Notes: a model not told the origin generated them from the sequence alone. Positions 1 through 11,101 are shown, counted from the first letter of the stretch. The stretch is DNA of 64,000 nt from Helicobacter acinonychis (GCF_900461455.1 NZ_UGIA01000001.1:682001-746000); one strand, 5' to 3'. Program-made: numbers and translations.

Positions 1-176
1 CATTTTCTTTGATGCATTTTCAAAGAAATATAGCTATAAGCGACAATCCCTAATATCAGCAACACAAAGAGTAAGGAAAAACAAAACTTATCGTAAGTCA
101 AACACCATAAACCTAATAGCACCCCTACAATAACGCTCGTCTCTATAATGATTTTAAAAAAATGGGGTATATTCAT
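1..176 (-). CDS. Hypothetical membrane protein, cut by window edge
   Basis: An ATG at 176 with a good upstream AAAGGAG opens a frame that stays open to the left edge of the window (58 codons seen). The visible part begins MNIPHFFKIIIETSVIVG and holds two hydrophobic stretches, so it is probably an integral membrane protein. It overlaps the 3' end of the preceding frameshifted DUF1294-like gene, which suggests co-transcription. I do not recognise the family and the C-terminus is outside the window. Confidence 0.55.
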   Translation of the reverse strand, partial: MNIPHFFKIIIETSVIVGVLLGLWCLTYDKFCFSLLFVLLILGIVAYSYISLKMHQRK

Positions 177-557
177 TTTTGACTCCTTTTGTGGTGTTTA
201 AGCGGTTGTTAAGGTTATCGGTAAGAAGAAAGATTTTGAGTGCTACTATTATTAAGGATAGTAAGATCATGATTAAAAATACCATCCAAAAATAAGTTTG
301 ATTGATAAAGTAAAGGATCGCGCTCTCTATCAAGCAAATGAGTAAAATTCCGTATCTAAATTTAGGCTTTAAAATTTTATGTCGGTATATCAGCATGGCG
401 ACTAAAACCCAACAGATCCGCCCAAAATAGATAAAACCCATAAAGCTTTTTCAGGAATACACCACATCTTTTGCTCAGCTGAGTTTTTATCCATTGCCAT
501 GATGATAAAAATCAAACTATTGATTATGACCAAGTAAATAATAGAAAAAAATTCCAC
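154..557 (-). pseudogene. DUF1294 family membrane protein, frameshifted
   Basis: A GTG at 557, behind an AAGGTGG ribosome site, opens a frame reading through a DUF1294 signature (MDKNSAEQKMW, then IPEKALWVLSILGGSVGF) and stops at a TAG near 427. The other half of the family motif (MLIYRHKILKPKF) lies in a second frame, which runs to 154 and carries further hydrophobic segments. The break falls around a GGGTTTTAG run, so a single-base indel is the simplest cause. DUF1294 proteins are small membrane proteins of unknown function. The downstream frame starting at 441 (95 codons) is therefore the tail of a broken gene, not an independent protein. A sequencing error cannot be excluded. Confidence 0.65.
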
Positions 558-807
558 TCTTACCACCTTAAGAGTGTTTTAACAACCCAAACACTGTTAC
601 TTGGCTTTTTAGAGAGAAGACAAAAGATTAATTCTCAAATTCATTCCTTTACAAAAATTTAGCCTAAGGACTTTAGCACAATAATATTAAATCGTAGCTT
701 TTATTCTTTTTAAATTACCGCTTGCTTTATACAAAACTAAAACCACTCTAAAACCCCTATTCTTCAAGCAAAATACAACTTTCGTTTAAATATTCTTTTA
801 AGATTTC
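558..807. other. Gene-poor A/T-rich spacer
   Basis: About 250 bases between the lysozyme relic and the DUF1294-like gene. I see no open frame of note, only an 11-codon minus-strand ORF behind an AAAGGA near 645, which is not enough to call a gene. Confidence 0.4.
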
Positions 808-1217
808 TCACCCTTTATGGGTTCTTGATAAAATCAATATCGTTCGCTCTCTTAGTTTTTTAGCATCTTCTCTGTTGGCGTTTTTTGTCAAATCGTATTC
901 ACTGAAAAAATACGGCATGACAGATCTTGATTTAAACTTAAGACCCACTTCTTTAATTACTTTTTCTATCGTGTATTTCTTTATTGCAATGCTTTTTGCA
1001 ACCCCCCAATTTCAAAATTTCCCTATTCCTTGACGCTCTTTTTTCACTTGATCAGCATACTTTTACTCTTTTGCAATCTTTCTACCGCTAAAGCATAATT
1101 TTTACTCTCCATAGCTTAATGAATCGTTTGAATTGAAGCAACCCATTTAACCCTACATTATAACTCAAATCTAAAATGACCATTTTTCTCATGGCGTCTA
1201 AATTTTTATACCATGCA
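808..1217 (-). pseudogene. Phage-type lysozyme (GH24-like) remnant
   Basis: Read on the minus strand in shifting frames, this stretch gives WYKNLDAMRKMVILDLSYNVG, then LNGLLQFKRF, MESKNYALAVERLQKSK and YADQVKKERQ. This is the order and spacing of the C-terminal half of T4-type lysozymes (the R..V..D..YN.G helix followed by the K..A...WA.Q...R helix). At least two frameshifts and one stop break it, and no N-terminal catalytic Glu region is found upstream. The last piece (about 68 codons ending at 808) is open but unrecognised. 26695 carries an annotated phage lysozyme (HP0339) near this place. Inference: relic of a prophage-derived endolysin. Confidence 0.6.
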
Positions 1218-1248
1218 TATCTACTAAGACAAAGCATTCAACACTTCT

Positions 1249-1809
1249 TTAATTCTCTTTATCCTTTTTAGCTTTCAATTCCTCTTGTTTTTTAAGAATC
1301 ATTTCTTCGGTAATGTTAGAAAGCTTGTCTTTATGAGATTTATTATTAAGATCTTCTTGGTGGTGGAACTCTTCTTGTTTTTTTGAAATGATTTCTTCAG
1401 CGATATTAGAGAGTTTTTCCACATTTTTAGCGTCTTTTTGACTGAAGCGGTTTCTTAAATTCTCTCTAATTTGCCTTTTTCTTTGAATGAGTGCAAACAT
1501 TTTTTTGCTGAATTGGTAGCATTTATGTACACTAAAAATAATCACGCCCCACTTGATCAATAAAGCGATTAAAAGCAAAATAAAAGAGCTAGAAGTGTCC
1601 AATAAAAATTGGCGCACATCGCTATAAACCCAAATATCCACCAAAATAATCAGCAAAGTGATCAAAATAGAAAACGCAATGCTTTTAAACCTAAAAAGCC
1701 ATGCCACTATCACAAACCCTCTCGTGTGCCTGTGGGCTAACAACCAGCGTTCATTCTTTTCACTAAAAAAATTCATTAAGCTAGAAAACACGCTATTTTT
1801 CTTGTTCAT
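1249..1809 (-). CDS. Hypothetical membrane protein with charged coiled-coil tail
   Basis: 186 residues starting at an ATG behind AAAAGGGCGAAA. Two hydrophobic helices (about 43-62 and 75-97) are followed by a long Lys/Glu-rich region. That region contains a repeated motif of the form LSNIAEEIISKKQEE and LSNITEEMILKKQEEL (about 132-147 and 162-178), so an internal duplication is present. The start overlaps the 3' end of the next upstream gene by 17 bases, implying an operon. I do not recognise a family; a membrane-anchored coiled-coil protein is all the sequence supports. Confidence 0.6.
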   Translation of the reverse strand: MNKKNSVFSSLMNFFSEKNERWLLAHRHTRGFVIVAWLFRFKSIAFSILITLLIILVDIWVYSDVRQFLLDTSSSFILLLIALLIKWGVIIFSVHKCYQFSKKMFALIQRKRQIRENLRNRFSQKDAKNVEKLSNIAEEIISKKQEEFHHQEDLNNKSHKDKLSNITEEMILKKQEELKAKKDKEN

Positions 1810-2131
1810 TTTCGCCCTTTTCCCAAACTTCTTTAAAATGCTTGGTGTTTTTTTCTTGTTTTTCTTTCAATTCTTTAGCGTGGATTTGCTCTAACAACCT
1901 TTTTTCTTCAGCTTCAAACATGATTTTTAATTCTTCTTCACTAAAATCGCTCAATTGCATGTTCTCTTTTGTCAAGCGTTTTTCTACGATTTTAACCGCC
2001 TGCTCTCTGATTTTTTGAGATTTTTCTTTAAAAAACGCCCGCTTCGTTTTTTGAAACGCTTCATTGGAATTTTTGTGGATCGTTTGTTTGCAAAAATCTA
2101 AAAAATCCTTGACTTGATGCATAATTTTCAT
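1793..2131 (-). CDS. Small charged hypothetical protein
   Basis: 112 residues, almost entirely Lys/Glu/Gln-rich and predicted helical, with no membrane segment or signal peptide and no motif I recognise. The ATG at 2131 lacks a strong ribosome site; a second ATG four codons in is an alternative. It overlaps the downstream membrane/coiled-coil gene by 17 bases, so the two are probably translated together, and both share the helical KKQEE-type composition. Function unknown. Confidence 0.5.
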   Translation of the reverse strand: MKIMHQVKDFLDFCKQTIHKNSNEAFQKTKRAFFKEKSQKIREQAVKIVEKRLTKENMQLSDFSEEELKIMFEAEEKRLLEQIHAKELKEKQEKNTKHFKEVWEKGENEQEK

Positions 2132-2247
2132 GGTTATCCGTTTTTAAAGAGTTTTTAAGACTAATGACCCTTAAAAGAATACCAAAAAAAGATTAAAACT
2201 CTCTGGTTAAGGTTACAAAAGCATGAAAGTCAGCCAAAAAACAGCAT

Positions 2248-2876
2248 TTATTTTGAATCCATTGAATCTAGTAGTGGTTCAAGTGTATAGCATGCCACCT
2301 CATCTCCTAGTTTGCAACGCTCTTGCCTAATCTCCAATTCGACCACTCCATATCCCATGCATGCCATCTCATTTTTTAATTCGCAACCCTTTTTTAGCGT
2401 TTTCATCGCTTGTTTTAGATTTTTGACTACGCCTTCGCCAGAACGCTGCATCTCTCCTAGTCTGAGACACCCATAACCTTCTTTTAAACCACACGCTTTA
2501 GTATACGAAGCAAAAGCTTTTTTTAAATCCTTTTTTACTCCATTCCCATTTTGATATAAAGTCCCTAAAAAAGAACACCCTACAGCATAGTTTAATTCAC
2601 ACCCTTTAGTCATTAAAGCAAGAGCTTTTTTATAATTCTTTTCTCCAAAGTCTTTATGAATATATAAAATTCCTAGACCAAAACACCCCTCAGCATAGTT
2701 TAAATTACACGCTTTTTCAAAGTATTTTTTAGCTTGAGTAAAATTTCTCGCTTTGTTACTCTCTACACCCCAATCAAAAAGCTCTTTAGGGGTTTGGCTT
2801 GCCATTAACCCCCCCCCATAACCGCGCAACCCAAGCATAAAACCCTAAAAATAGCTTTTTTGAAATTCCCTAACAT
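2248..2876 (-). CDS. Sel1-repeat (Hcp-like) secreted protein, phase-variable, OFF frame here
   Basis: The body has about four Sel1/TPR-like repeats of roughly 36 residues, each with a Cys pair (KACNLNYAEGCFGLG, KGCELNYAVGCSFLG, KACGLKEGYGCLRLG, KGCELKNEMACMGYG). This is the pattern of H. pylori cysteine-rich Hcp proteins, where disulfides link the helices. The best start is an ATG at 2876 with AAAGGGAGAG upstream; it encodes a signal peptide (MLGNFKKAIFRVLCLGCAVM). A run of nine G (2809-2817) then follows, and with nine the frame stops at a TAA just after the run. With 7 or 10 G the signal peptide would join the repeats. As read, only a start inside (2838 or 2805) gives the repeats, without an export signal. 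Matches the position of HP0335, which I recall as a phase-variation candidate. Confidence 0.75.
2809..2817 (-). repeat. G9 homopolymer (phase-variation tract)
   Basis: Nine consecutive C on the plus strand (G on the coding strand), placed between the signal peptide and the first Sel1 repeat. Frame arithmetic: the signal-peptide frame is continuous with the repeat domain only if the tract length is 1 modulo 3 (7 or 10); nine is out of frame. Confidence 0.8.
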
Positions 2877-2984
2877 GACGCTCTCCCTTTTATTAAAAAA
2901 TTCAGACTTTATTATAACCAAATATTAATGACTAAAACCTTTTAATTTTCAAAAATGAGGTTTTGGTTATTTTATAGTAAAAAT

Positions 2985-3128
2985 CATGAGGGGATAGGGG
3001 GGGTATTTTGTGCTTAAATCCCCTAAAGACCGCATTACAAGAAATTATCGCTTGACCAATGTCAATCTATTTTATTATATTTATTTTAAAAAATATCTTT
3101 GAGCATTTTTTATACTAGAATTTTATCC
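2985..3128 (-). repeat. Dispersed 3'-end intergenic element, copy 1
   Basis: Lies directly after the ruvX stop codon. Read on the gene's strand it has an AAAAAATGCT block, a TTGAC/GTCAA hairpin ending in TCAAGCGATA, and a terminal block AAAATACCCCCCCTATCCCC. The same blocks occur in the same order after argS, hugZ, the CobW-like gene and serB. Confidence 0.55.
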
Positions 3129-3533
3129 CTAGCCCTTTTTTAAAACTTGCTGGCAATAGCGCTCTAAAATCCTGCAAGCGCTCAAAGAGTCCAAACGGCC
3201 GTCTTTAATAGCGAGCCACTTATTTTTCCTGCCCAAATACTCTAAATTCTCATAAGCTTCTATGCTAGAGCTATCTTCATTGATAAAAACGATTTCGCCC
3301 TTAAAATCTACAAGCTTGATAAAATGCCCAATGCGAATATTCGTATCCGCATAATTTTCACTAGGCTTGCCCACCACTAGCACTTGAATGTTTTTTTCTT
3401 TCAATAAATCGCTCAAATCCCTAGAAGCCTGATTCCTATTTTGGCGTAAAATCGCTTCTAAAGGTAAGATAATGCCATTTAAAAGCATGGCTATGCCAAT
3501 GCGTTTTAGCCCCACATCGCATGCTAAAATCAT
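3129..3533 (-). CDS. ruvX: Holliday junction resolvase-like / pre-16S rRNA nuclease YqgF
   Basis: 134 residues, the usual length for the YqgF/RuvX family, an RNase H-fold nuclease implicated in 16S rRNA 5'-end maturation and proposed as a Holliday junction resolvase. Candidate metal ligands fit the fold: Asp6 in ACDVGLKRIG, Glu86/Asp87 in FINEDSSS, and Asp115 in LDSLSA. The ATG overlaps the dprA stop as ATGA, so it is translationally coupled to dprA. Cytoplasmic. In 26695 this is HP0334. Confidence 0.9.
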   Translation of the reverse strand: MILACDVGLKRIGIAMLLNGIILPLEAILRQNRNQASRDLSDLLKEKNIQVLVVGKPSENYADTNIRIGHFIKLVDFKGEIVFINEDSSSIEAYENLEYLGRKNKWLAIKDGRLDSLSACRILERYCQQVLKKG

Positions 3534-4330
3534 GCTAACACTACGATATGATTGATGCGCTTAATCTTGCCTAGTAGCTCGTATTCTAAAAGTTTATCCC
3601 CAAATTTGAGATACGCTTCTTCATAACTAGGGTTTTTCGCACAATATTCTAAAAATTCATCTTTATTTTCATGCATTTCTTGTAAATGATAATCTTTTAA
3701 AAGGGTGTTTATAAAATGATGAATGTTAAATATCCCTTGAGCCTGCCCTTTTTCTAAAAGCTCATTAGTGCCATCGCTCTCATTCAAGCGTTGGGGTAAA
3801 ACAAATAAGGGTCTTTGGTATTTTTGGGCTAATCTCGCGCTGCTCATAGAACCGCTTTGTAAATCCGCTTGAGGGATAATCACTACATCGCTTAAAGCGA
3901 TCACTAAGCGGTTTCTCGCTAAAAAAGAGCCTTTAATGGGCATGAAATCCTTTTCATATTCGCTTAAAATCAAGCCGTTTTGTGCGATTTCTTGGATCAC
4001 TTTATGGTTATTAGTAGGATAGATCAAATCCAAACTGCAAGGCGAAAGCATGATCGTTTTCGGTAAGGCGTTTTCTTGAGCGATAATATCCACGCCTAAC
4101 GCTCCCCCACTCACAATAACCGCACCATTTTTAGCAAGCTCTTTAGCTAGAGTGATCGTGTGTTGCTTGCTATAAGGGGTGGGTCTTCTTGTGCCTATGA
4201 TAGCCACTTTTAAAGGTGCATTTAAGAGAACGGTATTGCCTATAAAGTAGAGCTTTTTAGGGGGGTCTTTAAGAATGTCAAAAACTTTAGGGATACCTTC
4301 TAGTGCACTATATTGGAAGTTACTTTTCAT
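3530..4330 (-). CDS. dprA: DNA processing protein DprA
   Basis: 266 residues. DprA binds incoming single-stranded DNA during natural transformation and loads RecA. The Rossmann-like DprA signature is clear: GTRRP (46-50) and SGGALGVD (74-81), with a further SGSMSSARLA near 165. It is followed by ruvX with a 4-base overlap and preceded by minE with 6 bases between, so it sits in a minD-minE-dprA-ruvX run. Consistent with the natural competence of the species (HP0333). Confidence 0.95.
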   Translation of the reverse strand: MKSNFQYSALEGIPKVFDILKDPPKKLYFIGNTVLLNAPLKVAIIGTRRPTPYSKQHTITLAKELAKNGAVIVSGGALGVDIIAQENALPKTIMLSPCSLDLIYPTNNHKVIQEIAQNGLILSEYEKDFMPIKGSFLARNRLVIALSDVVIIPQADLQSGSMSSARLAQKYQRPLFVLPQRLNESDGTNELLEKGQAQGIFNIHHFINTLLKDYHLQEMHENKDEFLEYCAKNPSYEEAYLKFGDKLLEYELLGKIKRINHIVVLA

Positions 4331-4336
4331 TTTAAA

Positions 4337-4570
4337 CTATTTAGGCAATATAATCTCTACTTCAATCGTTTCCACGCTTTGATTGCTATCTAGGGTTTTA
4401 AAGTGAATGTCTGAAGATTTAGTGTATTTTTGAATGACGGCGATGATTTCTTTACGCATTTCTTCCATGTAAGGTAAATTTAAAGTGCGCTCTTTAGCTA
4501 AAATCAATTTTAATCTATCCGTTGCAGTAGCCGCACTCCCTTTAGTTTTAAAAAAATCAAACAAACTCAT
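4337..4570 (-). CDS. minE: Cell division topological specificity factor MinE
   Basis: 77 residues with the MinE layout: an N-terminal amphipathic segment ([13 protein letters not shown]), the MinD-binding region ([31 protein letters not shown]), and a C-terminal beta-rich topological domain ending EIILPK. MinE stimulates MinD ATPase and confines the division septum to midcell. The ATG overlaps the minD stop as ATGA, so the two are coupled. minC is not in the window. Confidence 0.95.
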   Translation of the reverse strand: MSLFDFFKTKGSAATATDRLKLILAKERTLNLPYMEEMRKEIIAVIQKYTKSSDIHFKTLDSNQSVETIEVEIILPK

Positions 4571-5373
4571 GAAAACATCCCTTTTAAAGCCCTAAAAAAA
4601 CCTCTTTTAGCCTTAAATTCCACATATTCCACTTCTTCGCCTAAAATCCTTCTGGTGATGCGCTGATAAGCTTTCGCGCTCTCACAATCAGTGCGAATCA
4701 CCGGCTCGCCCTTGTTGGTTGCTGAAATAATGTGGCTATCTTCAGGAATGATCCCAATCAAAGGCAAACATAAAATCTTTAACACTTGTTCAATAGAAAT
4801 CATTTCACCACTTTCCACTAATTCAGGTTTTAAGCGGTTGATGATTAAATGTTTATGCACTTCTTCGCCCCTTTTAGCCCGGTTAGACTTCGCATCAATA
4901 ATGCCAATCACTCTATCGCTATCCCTTAAAGAACTCACTTCCGGCGTTACCACCACTAACGCCATGTCCGCATGCAAAATCGCATGCTCAAAACCGCTTT
5001 CAATCCCAGCGGGCGAGTCAATCAAAATATAGTCAAAATCCACCCTTAAAGCGTTGATTAAAGTCGCTACTTTTTCTTTATCTAAAATATTTTTATCTTT
5101 ACTTTGTGAGGCCGCTAAAAAAGAAAGGTTTTTAGTCTTTCTATCCACGATTAACGCTTGCGAAAGGTTGCAATTTTTCTCCATCACATCTACCACATCA
5201 AAAACAATGCGATTTTCCAATCCTAAAATCATGTCTAAGTTTCTCAAGCCTATATCAAAATCAACCACTACGACTTTTTTACCGCTTTCAGCCAATCCGA
5301 TCGCCAAATTAGCCGTGGTGGTGCTTTTACCTACGCCCCCCTTACCTGAAGTGATAGTAACTACTATTGCCAT
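4567..5373 (-). CDS. minD: Septum site-determining ATPase MinD
   Basis: 268 residues. The deviant Walker A motif KGGVGKST is at 11-18, with the partner aspartate region [12 protein letters not shown] near 38-49. The C-terminus [12 protein letters not shown] forms the amphipathic membrane-targeting helix typical of MinD. It hydrolyses ATP and shuttles on and off the membrane with MinE. It heads the minD-minE-dprA-ruvX run and lies 22 bases after ilvC. Confidence 0.96.
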   Translation of the reverse strand: MAIVVTITSGKGGVGKSTTTANLAIGLAESGKKVVVVDFDIGLRNLDMILGLENRIVFDVVDVMEKNCNLSQALIVDRKTKNLSFLAASQSKDKNILDKEKVATLINALRVDFDYILIDSPAGIESGFEHAILHADMALVVVTPEVSSLRDSDRVIGIIDAKSNRAKRGEEVHKHLIINRLKPELVESGEMISIEQVLKILCLPLIGIIPEDSHIISATNKGEPVIRTDCESAKAYQRITRRILGEEVEYVEFKAKRGFFRALKGMFS

Positions 5374-5395
5374 ATGATTCCTTTATTTTAATGAT

Positions 5396-6388
5396 TTATT
5401 TTTCATGATTGAATGGGGTGCGTAAAATTTCCCCAACTTGCTCTATTTTAGTCTCTTTTAGGGCTTTTCTTTCTGTGTTTAACCTGGGGTAATTCAAGCT
5501 CTTTTCTAGTAAAAAATCCTTAGCGAATGAGCCGTTTTGAATCTTTTTTAAGATTTTTTGCATGCGTTTTTCTAATAAATTTTCCATAGGCTCTCTCGCT
5601 TTAATCGCCCCAAATTCAGCGGTGTTAGAAATGTGTTTTCTCAAACCCTCCACCCCCTTATAATGCAGTAAATCCGCTACTAATTTCACTTCATGCACGC
5701 ATTCAAAATAGGCTAATTCTTCAGGGTATCCTGCCTTGATTAAAGTTTCAAACCCCATTCTTACAACCGCTTCCAACCCTCCGCACAAAACCGCTTGCTC
5801 GCCGAACAAATCGCTCTCGCATTCTTCTTTAAAGCTCGTTTCTAAAACCCCCATTCTCCCCCCACCCATCGCCTTTGCATAGCTTAAAGCCACGGCTTTA
5901 GCGTTGTTTTTTGAATTTTCTTGCTCTATGGCAATCAAATGGTATAAGCCCTTGTTTTTAAGGTATTCTTCTCTTAAAGCACTCCCCGGTCCTTTTGGTG
6001 CGACTAAAATCACGCCCACGCCTTTTTTAAAAGAGACTTGATTGAAATGCACGCTAAAACCATGAGCAAAGCCCACAATTTGGCCCTCTTTTAAAAAAGG
6101 GATCACTTCTTTTTCTAAAACTTCCTTATGCAATTCATCCGGAAGTAACGCCATGATCACATCAGACTTTTGGACTAATTCTTTGACTTCCAACACCTCA
6201 AAGCCCTCTGCCTTTGCTTTTGGAATGCTCAAACTCCCTTGATACAAGCCAACACGCACTTTCACTTTAGAATCTCTTAAATTGAGTGCTTGGGCTTCTC
6301 CTTGAGTGCCATAACCAATAATGCCCACTTGTAAGGATTGGATAACGCCTAAATCAATGTCTTTATCGTAATAAACGGATAATGCCAA
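5396..6388 (-). CDS. ilvC: Ketol-acid reductoisomerase
   Basis: 330 residues, typical of class I (short) enzymes. It converts 2-acetolactate to 2,3-dihydroxyisovalerate (NADPH-dependent) in valine and isoleucine synthesis. The dinucleotide site GYGTQG is at 25-30 with the cofactor-selecting loop VGLYQGS after it. The metal-binding motif [14 protein letters not shown] is near 191-204, and the C-terminal knotted domain is complete. H. pylori lacks most of the branched-chain pathway in many strains, so its role there is uncertain. It is followed by minD. Confidence 0.95.
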   Translation of the reverse strand: MALSVYYDKDIDLGVIQSLQVGIIGYGTQGEAQALNLRDSKVKVRVGLYQGSLSIPKAKAEGFEVLEVKELVQKSDVIMALLPDELHKEVLEKEVIPFLKEGQIVGFAHGFSVHFNQVSFKKGVGVILVAPKGPGSALREEYLKNKGLYHLIAIEQENSKNNAKAVALSYAKAMGGGRMGVLETSFKEECESDLFGEQAVLCGGLEAVVRMGFETLIKAGYPEELAYFECVHEVKLVADLLHYKGVEGLRKHISNTAEFGAIKAREPMENLLEKRMQKILKKIQNGSFAKDFLLEKSLNYPRLNTERKALKETKIEQVGEILRTPFNHEK

Positions 6389-6482
6389 ATCAAATCTCCT
6401 AGCGTGTTTAAGCAGATAATTATTTTACCATAATGGGAGCGATAATATTTAAAAACATGCAGAATATTAAAAACTCATTAAA

Positions 6483-6559
6483 TGGTGTGCTCGGAGGGAT
6501 TCAAACCCCCGACCTACAGGACCGCAACCTGTTGCTCTATTCAGCTGAGCTACGAGCAC
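6483..6559 (-). tRNA. tRNA-Arg (anticodon GCG)
   Basis: A complete cloverleaf on the minus strand: acceptor GTGCTCG pairs with CGAGCAC, D stem GCTC/GAGC, anticodon stem ACAGG/CCTGT around loop TTGCGGT, and T arm GGGGG-TTTGAAT-CCCTC. Discriminator A and an encoded CCA end are at 6486-6483. The anticodon reads GCG, which decodes CGC and, by wobble, CGU. Confidence 0.93.
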
Positions 6560-6630
6560 TTCTAAAGAAGTGGAACAAAGATTATAGCAAGAAAAACTAA
6601 TTTTTTACTTAAAGGATACATTTTTTCTAT

Positions 6631-6636
6631 TATAAT
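6631..6636 (+). promoter_or_regulatory. -10 box of nadE
   Basis: A perfect TATAAT ends only 7 bases before the nadE ATG (6644). There is no Shine-Dalgarno-like sequence between, so transcription probably starts at or next to the initiation codon. Confidence 0.65.
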
Positions 6637-6643
6637 TCAAAGC

Positions 6644-7422
6644 ATGCAAAAACATTACCACAAACTCATATCTTATTTATGTGATTTTTTAGAAAAAGAA
6701 ACGCAAAAAAGAGGCTTTAAAAAAGTCGTTTATGGATTGAGTGGGGGGCTAGATAGTGCGGTCGTTGGGGTGCTGTCTCAAAAGGTTTTTAAAGAAAACG
6801 CCCATGCCCTTTTAATGCCCTCTCTAGTTTCTATGCCAGAAAGCAAATCAGATGCTTTGGATCTGTGCGAAACCTTTTCTATCCCCTATACAGAATATTC
6901 TATCGCACCCTATGATGCAATCTTTTGCTCTTATTTTAAAGACGCAAGCCTTACCAGAAAGGGGAATTTTTGCTCAAGGTTGCGCATGGCTTTTTTATAC
7001 GATTATTCTTTAAAAAGTAATTCTTTAGTCATTGGCACGAGCAATAAAAGCGAAAGAATGCTAGGCTATGGCACTTTATTTGGGGATTTGGCGTGCGCGA
7101 TCAATCCGATTGGGGAATTATTTAAGACTGAAGTTTATGAACTCGCTCAACATTTAAATATCCCTAAAAAGATTTTAGACAAACCCCCTAGTGCGGATTT
7201 ATTTGTAGGTCAAAGCGATGAAAAGGATTTGGGCTATCCCTATAGCGTGATTGATCCTTTATTAAAGGATATTGAAGCGTTATTTCGAACAAAGCCTATC
7301 CATTTAGAGACGCTCACTCAATTAGGCTATGATGAAACTTTAGTTAAAAACACCATAAGCCGTATCCAAAAAAACGCTTTTAAGTTAGAATTACCCACCA
7401 TCGCCAAACGATTTGATCCTAA

Positions 7423-7426
<4 letters not shown>
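6644..7426 (+). CDS. nadE: NH3-dependent NAD+ synthetase
   Basis: 260 residues, the ammonia-dependent form without a glutaminase domain. It amidates nicotinic acid adenine dinucleotide to NAD+ using ATP. The PP-loop SGGLDSAV is at 33-40, and a second conserved stretch [14 protein letters not shown] lies near 132-145. The start at 6644 is the only ATG before the conserved region, and the -10 box sits just before it (see promoter). The stop overlaps the lpxK start as ATGA. HP0329 in 26695. Confidence 0.95.
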
Positions 7427-9689
<2,263 letters not shown>

Positions 9690-9699
<10 letters not shown>

Positions 9700-10379
9700 G
9701 AATTTTTTAAACGGCTGTATTTGAGCTTGGCTAATTCCAAATCTTCTAAAGTGTCAATGTCTTGGACTTCTAATGGCGATAATTCTAAAGCGATAGAATT
9801 TTGGCTAAAAATAGGTCGCATTTCTTTAAAGACCTGAGCCTTCCCCATATAGAGCAACCCTGCGTCATGATAGAGCGTTTTTAAATCTTGCGTGCATGTG
9901 TTTAAATACTCTTTAAAGACCATTTGAACGCCATTTTCAAGGCTAAAAGAACGATAGGGCGAAGCGCTAAATGGAGAGCATGTGAAAACATAGTCCGCAT
10001 TTTGATTTTCTTTTAAAGTCTCAAAAGCGCATTGTAAATGCTTTTTTTGTAAAAAAACTGAAGTGCCATACAAACAACACGCTATATCATTATCTTTTAA
10101 TTCTAATTCTTCCATGTGATAGGCCATCACTTCTAAAGTCGTAGCCCTATCATTGGCTAAAACTTTAGGGCGTAGATTCAAAAAACTCGCCCCATAATTT
10201 TTGGCTAGATCAACATACTCCATGCTGTCGCTAGAAACAAACACTCTTTCAAAGATCTTGGAGTTTAGTGCCGTTTCAATAGGGTAAGCGAGCATGGGTT
10301 TATTGAAAAAATCTATAGTATTTTTATGCTTGATCCTTTTACTAGAACTTCTAGCCAAAACAATAGCGATCACTCTCAT
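9690..10379 (-). CDS. pseF: Pseudaminic acid cytidylyltransferase PseF
   Basis: 229 residues from the ATG at 10379 (MRVIAIVLARSSSKRIKHKN), which matches the family's N-terminus. An in-frame TTG at 10406 overlapping the flgH stop would add nine residues and cannot be excluded. PseF activates pseudaminic acid with CTP. The CTP-binding signature LARSSSKRIKHKN and the following FFNKPMLAYPIETAL are characteristic of CMP-sialic acid synthetase relatives. It lies between flgH and pseG in one minus-strand run, linking flagellar structure with flagellin glycosylation. Confidence 0.92.
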
Positions 10380-10402
10380 AGTTATATTTTTAAACGCTCT
10401 TT

Positions 10403-11101
10403 TCAATAAGGCATTTGGGTTTCCATCGCATCAGCAGCGAATTTCTTTTTGTTAGAATCGCTCAAATGCCCTAAATTCGTGTATTCAATCTTAGCGTCGG
10501 CTAAAAACTTGGATTGGATGGTGTTATTCCTTTCAATATCATAAGGGCGGATCACCCCACTCACTTTAAGGACTTGCTTTTCCCCATCCACTAGCACTTC
10601 CTTATTGCCATAAATGAAATAATTCCCATTTTCTAGCACTTTAATAATGCGAGCGCTCAACACGATCTCTAAATCTTCGCTCTTTTTTTGCGAGCCACCA
10701 CCTTTAAAATTCGTGTTATTGCTAGATTTAGTGAAATTGTAATTATTCTTATCGTCTAAATACTCTGCTTCTTTTTTCTTTTTCTCATCTAGACCGTTAT
10801 AAGTGAGCCTTGGGGGCGTGGAATTACCCCCTGATGCACTTTTATAATCTTTGGAGCTAGAATAATTCGCACTCGCTTTTTCAGAGACAATGATTGTGAT
10901 CAAATCATTAGGCTTCATCGCTCTCCTATCCGCAAATAAGGGGCGCTCGCCTTGCCCAAACAAACTCCCTAACTTATTCAATTCTGGGATAAACTCTTTA
11001 GAGGGGGTTTCTTCTACATAATTAGGAGGGTTAAAATCAATTTTAGGCTCATTGGCTGACATGCTCAACAAAATAGCCCCTATACAAAGCGCTTTTTTCA
11101 T
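10403..11101 (-). CDS. flgH: Flagellar L-ring protein FlgH
   Basis: 232 residues. It forms the L-ring around the flagellar rod in the outer membrane. The family signature LFADRRAMKPNDLITIIVSEKASA is at about 54-78, and the C-terminal SGVIRPYDIERNNTIQSKFLADAKIEY is the conserved FlgH end. The signal peptide MKKALCIGAILLSMSAN has no cysteine at the expected lipobox position, unlike enterobacterial FlgH, which is a lipoprotein. It heads the flgH-pseF-pseG-pseH run. HP0325. Confidence 0.94.
   Translation of the reverse strand: MKKALCIGAILLSMSANEPKIDFNPPNYVEETPSKEFIPELNKLGSLFGQGERPLFADRRAMKPNDLITIIVSEKASANYSSSKDYKSASGGNSTPPRLTYNGLDEKKKKEAEYLDDKNNYNFTKSSNNTNFKGGGSQKKSEDLEIVLSARIIKVLENGNYFIYGNKEVLVDGEKQVLKVSGVIRPYDIERNNTIQSKFLADAKIEYTNLGHLSDSNKKKFAADAMETQMPY

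Noticed and set aside
154-441. 95-codon membrane ORF as an independent gene
   Set aside because: It starts within the DUF1294 motif whose first half lies in another frame upstream.
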